Positions 5,082 through 9,382 of a DNA stretch of 9,382 nucleotides are shown one piece after another. The first letter of the stretch is position 1. Every line of letters begins with the position of its first letter. The notes below the pieces were generated by a model that had not been told where the DNA came from, did no database searches, and saw only the letters and a list, made by a program, of their open reading frames with translations. This DNA is from DATJXG01 sp035500455 (lineage in GTDB: Bacteria > Acidobacteriota > Terriglobia > Terriglobales > Acidobacteriaceae), in the NCBI GenBank assembly GCA_035500455.1, contig DATJXG010000152.1:1-9382 (forward strand). Reading direction: 5' to 3'. A program made the position numbers and the translations under genes.

Positions 5082-6391
5082 AGAAGGCTCTGGGATCGTC
5101 AATTCCCCGATCGACAGGTCTTAGGTCGTCAGTCCTTAGGTCCGCAACCCTGGCGCTTTTCCTGCTCGCGAGCACCGCCTCTTTCGCCGAGACACTCACC
5201 GGAACGGTAACCAACGGCACTACCAACAAACCCGCCGCCGGCGACGATGTAATCCTGCTGAGCCTTGCGCAAGGCATGGAAGAAGCGGGCCGCACCAAGA
5301 CCGACGCCAAGGGCAAATTCAGCCTCGAACTCACAGGCCCTCCGGGTCCCCACCTCGTGCGCATCGTGCACGACGGCGTGACCTATCACCGCATGGCGCC
5401 TCCGGGAACTACCTCGGTGGAGGTGCAGGTATTCGACGCGGCCAAGAAAGTTGAGGGCATTAACGTAGCCGCCGACCTGATGTATGTCCAAGCCAAGGGT
5501 GACGAGCTTGGCGTTACGCGAATCTTCTCGGTGAACAATACCTCGCAGCCGCCGCGCACCCAGATGAACGACCAGAACTTCGAGTTCTACCTGCCGGAGG
5601 GAGCACAGATCGATGGCGCCGACGCGCAGACCGCGGGCGGCCAGCCGGTGAACTCCGCTCCCGTCCCGCAGGCGCAGAAGAACCGCTATGCCTTCATCTT
5701 CCCGCTGCGCCCGGGCGAAACCCAGTTTCAGGTTACCTATCGCGTGCCCTACTCGGGTTCGGCGCAGATCGATCCCAAGCCGCTTTATCCGCTGCAGCAC
5801 TTCGTGGTTCTGGTGCCTAAGACCATGCAGTTTTCGCCCCTGCAGAAAGGCACCTATGAGGAGAAGCAGCCGCCCAACCAGCAGGATGCGGCGGCCCAGG
5901 TCGCGGTGAACACCAAGATCGGGCAGCAGTTGGCGTTTACCGTCAGCGGCACCGGCCTGCTGGCCGACAACAATACTCCCGACAATGCGGCGGCGAGCGC
6001 CCCCGAGCGCGACACCCGCCCCGGCGGCGGCCTTGGCCCTCCGATCGATGCGCCCGATCCCCTCGCGAAGTATCGTTGGTACATTCTTGGCGGCTTTGGC
6101 ATTGTGCTGGTGGGCGGAGCGATCTACATCGCCAAGCGCCCGCGAATGGCGACAGCCGGAGACTTTGACAGTTCCGAGGTTGAAGAACCGGGAGAAACGC
6201 GCCCCGTGGCCCCATCTGCCAAGCCGGCTCCAACCGCCCGCTCCGGGCTGCTCCTGGAAGCCCTCAAGGAAGAACTCTTCCAGCTGGAAGTCGAGCGAAA
6301 GCAAGGTCATATCTCAGAGCCGGAATACGAGAAGGCCAAAGCAGCGCTTGATCAAACCCTGGAGAGGGCGCTGAAGCGGCAGTCCGGGTAA
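5078..6391 (+). CDS. Secreted/membrane-anchored carboxypeptidase-regulatory-like protein of the ccm cluster (437 aa)
   Basis: A 437-aa protein. Residues 1-37 are a signal peptide with probable cleavage at ASFA/E. Residues 38-120 look like a transthyretin/carboxypeptidase-regulatory beta sandwich (TLTGTVTNGTT, then TDAKGKFSLEL). Residues 125-300 are a further beta-rich extracytoplasmic region of unknown fold. A membrane helix at 333-352 leads to a cytoplasmic tail with a low-complexity Pro/Ala stretch and a final helical pair (about 389-433, LKEELFQLEVERKQGHISEP) similar to the preceding CcmI-like protein. The start is TTG 5078: it overlaps the previous TGA as TTGA, AAGGAG lies seven bases upstream, and the signal peptide follows directly. 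It probably acts as a periplasmic scaffold near CcmF/CcmH; that role is inferred, and no enzyme motif is visible. Confidence 0.8.
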   Translation: MKKALGSSIPRSTGLRSSVLRSATLALFLLASTASFAETLTGTVTNGTTNKPAAGDDVILLSLAQGMEEAGRTKTDAKGKFSLELTGPPGPHLVRIVHDGVTYHRMAPPGTTSVEVQVFDAAKKVEGINVAADLMYVQAKGDELGVTRIFSVNNTSQPPRTQMNDQNFEFYLPEGAQIDGADAQTAGGQPVNSAPVPQAQKNRYAFIFPLRPGETQFQVTYRVPYSGSAQIDPKPLYPLQHFVVLVPKTMQFSPLQKGTYEEKQPPNQQDAAAQVAVNTKIGQQLAFTVSGTGLLADNNTPDNAAASAPERDTRPGGGLGPPIDAPDPLAKYRWYILGGFGIVLVGGAIYIAKRPRMATAGDFDSSEVEEPGETRPVAPSAKPAPTARSGLLLEALKEELFQLEVERKQGHISEPEYEKAKAALDQTLERALKRQSG

Positions 6392-6423
6392 ACCCGTCTG
6401 CGAGAGTTAGTTCCGCTGCCAAA

Positions 6424-6440
6424 GCCGGCGGTACGCCGGC
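6424..6440. repeat. GC-rich short palindrome (REP-like)
   Basis: GCCGGCG (6424-6430), loop GTA, CGCCGGC (6434-6440): a perfect 7-bp stem with a three-base loop, 33 bp after the stop of the 437-aa gene. There is no T-run, so it is not a standard intrinsic terminator. The sequence GCCGGCGGTACGCCGGCGCT resembles short palindromes I recall as dispersed in acidobacterial intergenic DNA. It could still stabilise the 3' end of the ccm transcript. Confidence 0.6.
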
Positions 6441-6497
6441 GCTACGCTCCGCTGCATCCAAGTCCCAAGGCGTACCATCTAATCAGGTGAATCCTGT

Positions 6498-7355
6498 ATG
6501 GGTAACGCCTTCAAAACCGCATTTCTGCTGACTCTGCTTACGCTGCTGCTGATGTTCATTGGCCGCGCTTTTGGCGGGCAGAACGGCATGCTGATCGCCC
6601 TCGGCATTGCCGTGGTCATGAATTTCGTCTCCTACTTCTTCTCTGACAAGCTGGCCCTGGCTATGTATCGAGCCCGGCCGGTTACGCGCGAGGAACTGCC
6701 GCGGGCCTACCAGATCGTGGAACGTCTGACGCAGCGCGTGGGCTTGCCCATGCCGAAGATTTACGTAATCCCTACCGATTCGCCCAATGCCTTCGCCACC
6801 GGGCGCAACCCGTCCCATGCTTCGGTTGCGGTGACTCAGGGGATTCTCAATCTGCTGACCGACGAAGAACTGGAAGGTGTGCTCGCCCATGAACTGGGCC
6901 ATGTGCGCAACCGTGACATTCTCATCAGCTCGGTTGCCGCGACCATTGCGGGAGCCATCACATATCTCGCCGAAATCGCGCGCTGGGGAATGATTTTCGG
7001 CGGTTACAGCCGTGACGACCGCGACCGTGGCGGAGGCATTGGAGCCTTGCTGATGCTGATCCTCGCCCCGTTTGCTGCCATGCTGATCCAGTTGTGGGTC
7101 TCGCGCACTCGCGAATACGAAGCCGATGCCACCGGCGCGCATTTCACCGGGAATCCTTATGCGTTGGCCAGCGCTCTTTCCAAGCTGGACGCTTACTCCC
7201 GCCGCGTGCCCATGGCGGCCAGCCCTTCAACCGCGCACTTGTTCATCATCCAACCTCTGCTGGGCATGAGCTTCGGCAATCTTTTCTCCACCCACCCGCC
7301 GATCGCCAAGCGCATTGAGCGGCTTACGGGCAGGCCGGCGGAGTTTCTGCAGTAA
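6498..7355 (+). CDS. htpX: Membrane zinc metalloprotease HtpX (M48 family)
   Basis: HtpX is a cytoplasmic-membrane zinc protease that degrades misfolded or damaged membrane proteins together with FtsH. The 285-aa length is typical. Two N-terminal membrane helices (about 8-22 and 31-48) precede the catalytic domain. The zinc motif HELGH is at 131-135, with E132 as catalytic base; the third ligand is E206 in SRTREYEAD (202-210). Two more hydrophobic segments lie at 141-160 and 181-200, and the family's STHPPIAKRIERL is at 264-276. All catalytic residues are present. AGGTGA seven bases upstream supports ATG 6498. It follows the ccm block by about 106 bp and is probably transcribed separately or by readthrough. 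Its terminator overlaps its own 3' end. Confidence 0.96.
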   Translation: MGNAFKTAFLLTLLTLLLMFIGRAFGGQNGMLIALGIAVVMNFVSYFFSDKLALAMYRARPVTREELPRAYQIVERLTQRVGLPMPKIYVIPTDSPNAFATGRNPSHASVAVTQGILNLLTDEELEGVLAHELGHVRNRDILISSVAATIAGAITYLAEIARWGMIFGGYSRDDRDRGGGIGALLMLILAPFAAMLIQLWVSRTREYEADATGAHFTGNPYALASALSKLDAYSRRVPMAASPSTAHLFIIQPLLGMSFGNLFSTHPPIAKRIERLTGRPAEFLQ

Positions 7356-7363
7356 GCTTTTTT
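7322..7363 (+). terminator. Intrinsic terminator overlapping the end of htpX
   Basis: GCTTAC (7322-7327) pairs perfectly with GTAAGC (7352-7357), and inside it GCAG (7330-7333) pairs with CTGC (7347-7350). Six T residues follow (7358-7363). The htpX stop codon TAA (7353-7355) is part of the 3' arm, so the hairpin is formed largely from coding sequence. It stops htpX transcription before the convergent kinase gene. Confidence 0.75.
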
Positions 7364-7370
7364 ATTCTTG

Positions 7371-7405
7371 GCTTCTGGCTTCTAGCTCCTAGCTCCTAGC
7401 TTCTG
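7371..7405. repeat. Heptamer tandem repeat (five units of GCTYCTR)
   Basis: Five consecutive heptamers: GCTTCTG, GCTTCTA, GCTCCTA, GCTCCTA, GCTTCTG, from 7371 to 7405, with a decayed unit (ATTCTTG) just before. The repeat fills the gap between two convergent genes and runs into the kinase gene, supplying its stop codon (TAG, complement of 7396-7398) and last two sense codons. Similar short heptamer arrays are, from memory, frequent between acidobacterial genes. Confidence 0.85.
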
Positions 7406-8379
7406 GCTCGCATGCCGGTTCCTGGGTCGGTCTTCGGAACCAGCAGAGTGAGCGCGTCGGGGACTATCGAGATTTTGGCGGGAAGGGTGCCTAGCAGTTC
7501 GCCGTCGGCTTCTACGTAGATTCGCTGATCTTGTTGTGCCACGCTTGCCGCATACGCGCAAGTGACTGCCGCAGCGCTTCGCACTTCCACTCCGCCAACC
7601 TCCCATTTCGTGCGCAGCAGGCCGCGCAGGATCCAGGCCAGATACTTCATGCGGTTTCGAGTACGAAACAGAACCAGGCACAGGTCCTCGCGTTGCAGCG
7701 AGGCTCCCGGCGCCAGCTCCCGCACAATCCCGCCGAAGTCGCGAATGCGGACAGCCAGCAACTGGGTGACATCCGCGCATTGCGCTTTAGCATTCCCGCT
7801 CGTATCGACGGTCTCTACCGAAAACGGCGCCATTTTGTGCGTCAGCCAGAGATGGGTTGCCTTGCCGTAGTAAGAGGCCATGCCGAAGCGGCCCTTGGAG
7901 AAGGCATCGAGCTTGTAAAAGAGATGGGCGTCCACGCCCACCCCGGCCGCCGCCAGGAACAGACGCGAGGCGGTCTGTCGTGAGAAGGCCTGATACTCGA
8001 TGCGGCCGGCAGCGATCTGCCGCGGCTCCGCGGTGAGGGCGGCACGCGCGGCGGCAACCGGAGAAAGCGGCAGGCCCAGATCGTGCGCCAGCGCGTTGGC
8101 CGTGCCCAGCGGAATAATTCCCAGAGCTGCGGGACTGCCGGCCAATCCCTGGGCTATGTCGTGAATAGTGCCGTCCCCGCCGCAGGCGAAAATCGTGTCG
8201 CGTCCCTCGGCCAGCGCCTGCCGCACCTGCTCACCGGTGCGGTTGCCGCCCTCGGTTGGCGCTGAGACTAACTCGATCCCGGAGCTGCGTAGAACGGTGA
8301 GCACGGAATCAATGTCCCGCAAGCGGCGGTGGTGCTGGCGGCCGGAAAGCGGGTTGTAGAAGAGGGCGGCGTTGCGCAT
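7396..8379 (-). CDS. Diacylglycerol kinase-type lipid kinase (YegS/BmrU-like)
   Basis: A 327-aa soluble lipid kinase of the DAGK catalytic family, which uses ATP to phosphorylate diacylglycerol, sphingoid bases or related lipids at the membrane surface. Seen here: the first strand and turn ALFYNPLSG (5-13), the nucleotide-binding signature GGDGT (67-71), LGTANALAHDLGLPL (91-105, the family's GTxN motif), and a C-terminal EADGE (290-294) matching the conserved Asp-Gly. Family members are about 300 aa, so this is slightly long. The frame is open back to 8622, but the extra 81 residues read through repeat DNA and the fold starts at once after ATG 8379, so I use that start. It has no Shine-Dalgarno; a TACAAT 13 bases upstream could be a -10 box for a nearly leaderless message, though no -35 fits. 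The stop lies in a heptamer repeat. The lipid substrate cannot be told. Confidence 0.9.
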   Translation of the reverse strand: MRNAALFYNPLSGRQHHRRLRDIDSVLTVLRSSGIELVSAPTEGGNRTGEQVRQALAEGRDTIFACGGDGTIHDIAQGLAGSPAALGIIPLGTANALAHDLGLPLSPVAAARAALTAEPRQIAAGRIEYQAFSRQTASRLFLAAAGVGVDAHLFYKLDAFSKGRFGMASYYGKATHLWLTHKMAPFSVETVDTSGNAKAQCADVTQLLAVRIRDFGGIVRELAPGASLQREDLCLVLFRTRNRMKYLAWILRGLLRTKWEVGGVEVRSAAAVTCAYAASVAQQDQRIYVEADGELLGTLPAKISIVPDALTLLVPKTDPGTGMRARS

Positions 8380-8476
8380 CGAGGCAAGCAGGATTGTACG
8401 GGAGCCGTTCCGGCCAGCGCCGAACGAGTGTGTTTGGTAAGCCTTCTCAGCGTCCTCGGCGCGCTGCCTCGGCGAA

Positions 8477-8535
8477 CTCGGCGTTGTAAGGTTTTGCCTT
8501 TTTGCCGAGGGCAAGGAAAACCTGAAAACGCCGAG
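8477..8535. repeat. 59-bp imperfect palindrome with CTCGGCG/CGCCGAG ends
   Basis: CTCGGCGTT (8477-8485) pairs with AACGCCGAG (8527-8535) and AGGTTTT (8489-8495) with AAAACCT (8517-8523), separated by a 3/3 internal loop. The tip can fold further: TTGCC with GGCAA around a GAG loop. Extra CTCGGCG copies lie to the left and CCGAGG copies to the right. It lacks a T-run at its edge on either strand, so it is more likely a dispersed repeat than a terminator. Confidence 0.75.
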
Positions 8536-8653
8536 GCCGCAGAGGAACGCCGCCGAGGTCAGCAGAGGGACCCGCCGCCGCAGAGAGTCACCAGCCTGCG
8601 GCGCGTGCAAACTTTCTTTCATTGGTAGAAAATAGGGGCGTAGCCTGAAGCCG

Positions 8654-8700
8654 GAACGATTGAGGCCCAGGTCGAGCCTGCCATTCGTCCTGAATCGTTC
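8654..8700. repeat. 8-bp inverted repeat upstream of the sod gene
   Basis: GAACGATT (8654-8661) and AATCGTTC (8693-8700) are perfect complements 31 bp apart, ending 39 bp before the sod ATG. The position would suit a regulator site or a hairpin in the leader, but spacing is wide for one dimer and no known operator is matched. Confidence 0.4.
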
Positions 8701-8739
8701 ACCTAAAAACCGTCATCTCAACAAGCGGAGGAACAAATC

Positions 8740-9382
8740 ATGGCGCATGAACTACCCCCTTTGCCGTATGACTATTCCGCACTGGAACCCGTGATCGATA
8801 CGCAGACCATGAAACTGCATCATGATATGCATCACGGCGCCTATGTGAAGAATCTGAATGCCGCGCTCGAAAAATATCCCAATCTGCAGTCCAAGAGCGC
8901 CGAAGACCTGCTCAAAGATCTGAATGCGATTCCTGAAGACATCCGCGGCGCGGTGCGCAACAACGGCGGCGGCCATGTCAATCACACCATGTATTGGAAG
9001 ATCATGAAGCCAAAGGGCGGCGGCGATCCCAGTGGCGCGATTGCCGATGCCATCAAGAAAACTTTCGGCAGTTTCAAAGACTTCCAGACCAAGTTCAATG
9101 ACGCCGGCGCCAAGCAGTTCGGCTCAGGCTGGGCGTGGCTGGCGGGCAAGCCCGGCGGCGAAGTGGTCGTGATCAGCACGGCCAACCAGGACAACCCCAT
9201 CTCCCAGGGCCTGTTCCCTATCTTCGGCAACGACGTATGGGAGCATGCCTACTACCTGAAATACAACAACCGCCGGCCGGAATATCTGGCCGCGTGGTGG
9301 AATGTGGTGAACTGGGAAGAGATCAACAAGCGCTACGAGGCCTTCAAGGCCGGCAAGCTTGAACCAGCTTTGGCGGCAAGAT
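8740..9382 (+). CDS. Superoxide dismutase, Fe/Mn family, Mn-type signature (3' end outside window)
   Basis: This cytosolic enzyme converts superoxide to hydrogen peroxide and oxygen. The window holds 214 codons with no stop yet; the family is about 200-215 residues, so only a few are missing. The four metal ligands are H27 (LHHDMHHGAYV), H82 (GGGHVNHTMYW), D165 and H169 (DVWEHAYYL). Metal type: the GGGH at 76-79 and the active-site glutamine Q150 in STANQDNP match Mn-type enzymes, whereas iron enzymes usually take the glutamine from the position near residue 69. It may also be cambialistic. GGAGGA seven bases upstream of ATG 8740 is a strong ribosome-binding site. No signal peptide. It is divergent from the lipid kinase gene. 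Confidence 0.95.
   Translation, partial: MAHELPPLPYDYSALEPVIDTQTMKLHHDMHHGAYVKNLNAALEKYPNLQSKSAEDLLKDLNAIPEDIRGAVRNNGGGHVNHTMYWKIMKPKGGGDPSGAIADAIKKTFGSFKDFQTKFNDAGAKQFGSGWAWLAGKPGGEVVVISTANQDNPISQGLFPIFGNDVWEHAYYLKYNNRRPEYLAAWWNVVNWEEINKRYEAFKAGKLEPALAAR

Larger units (their letters stand above)
8380..8739. other. Repeat-rich divergent spacer between the kinase and sod genes
   Basis: No gene is supported in these 360 bases. The left part (8456-8580) is built from short GC-rich motifs: CTCGGCG copies at its left side and their complements, with GCAGAGG motifs, at its right, around a long hairpin (8477-8535). The right part holds an 8-bp inverted repeat (8654-8661 with 8693-8700) and the ribosome-binding site of the sod gene. 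No convincing promoter for either gene was found. Confidence 0.6.

Noticed and set aside
5129..6310. 393-aa open frame on the minus strand
   Set aside because: It lies opposite the 437-aa plus-strand gene, has low-complexity Arg/Gly/Leu-rich composition and no domain; the plus frame has a signal peptide, membrane helix and coupled start.
6424..6440. Terminator for the ccm block
   Set aside because: The stem is strong but no T-run follows on the plus strand, so it is listed as a short palindrome.
8380..8622. N-terminal extension of the lipid kinase
   Set aside because: The added residues come from the repeat and hairpin DNA, and the kinase fold begins directly after ATG 8379.
8629..8650. Promoter for the sod gene at TAGAAAATAGGG
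   Set aside because: A -10-like stretch exists but no acceptable -35 box lies 16-18 bases upstream.

Overview
The window looks like chromosomal DNA of an acidobacterium, probably of the class Terriglobia. This is inferred from the whole picture rather than from a marker gene: high GC, a cytochrome c maturation (Ccm) cluster with an unusual Cys-rich CcmH and short CcmI-like partners, proteins with carboxypeptidase-regulatory-like domains, and dispersed palindromes and heptamer repeats of a kind I associate with that phylum. There is no sign of phage, plasmid, transposase, CRISPR array, tRNA or rRNA.

Layout. (1) 1-892, minus strand: the 5' end of a response regulator (runs off the left edge) with a possible promoter, and a 167-aa protein with a carboxypeptidase-regulatory-like domain. 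(2) 893-1251: a gene-free divergent region, whose right end could fold. (3) 1252-1780, plus: two overlapping small genes, an unknown 79-aa protein and a 75-aa zinc-ribbon protein, closed by a strong intrinsic terminator. (4) 1991-6391, plus: the Ccm block, with ccmF, a 269-bp gap holding a 159-bp palindromic element and a tandem repeat, then three overlapping genes: ccmH, a CcmI-like small protein, and a large secreted/anchored protein starting at TTG. (5) 6498-7355, plus: htpX, whose terminator overlaps its own stop codon. (6) 7396-8379, minus: a lipid/diacylglycerol kinase-like gene, convergent with htpX and ending inside a heptamer repeat. (7) 8380-8739: a repeat-rich divergent spacer. (8) 8740-9382, plus: a nearly complete Mn-type superoxide dismutase cut by the right edge.

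How the genes fit together. CcmF and CcmH are the late, heme-ligation part of System I cytochrome c maturation: CcmH keeps the apocytochrome CXXCH thiols reduced and presents them, and CcmF attaches heme. The early genes (ccmABCDE and the thioredoxin ccmG) are not in the window. The two downstream proteins each carry one membrane segment and a similar two-helix cytoplasmic motif, so they may replace the usual long CcmI/CcmH chaperone; this is inference. HtpX (membrane protein quality control) and SOD (superoxide removal) are common housekeeping neighbours with no demonstrated link to the cluster.

I found no clear new defence or mobile system. The best candidates for a second look are the reduced ccm block with its CXCXC CcmH and paired two-helix proteins, the nested palindrome plus tandem repeat between ccmF and ccmH, and the possible RNA structure ahead of the zinc-ribbon gene pair.
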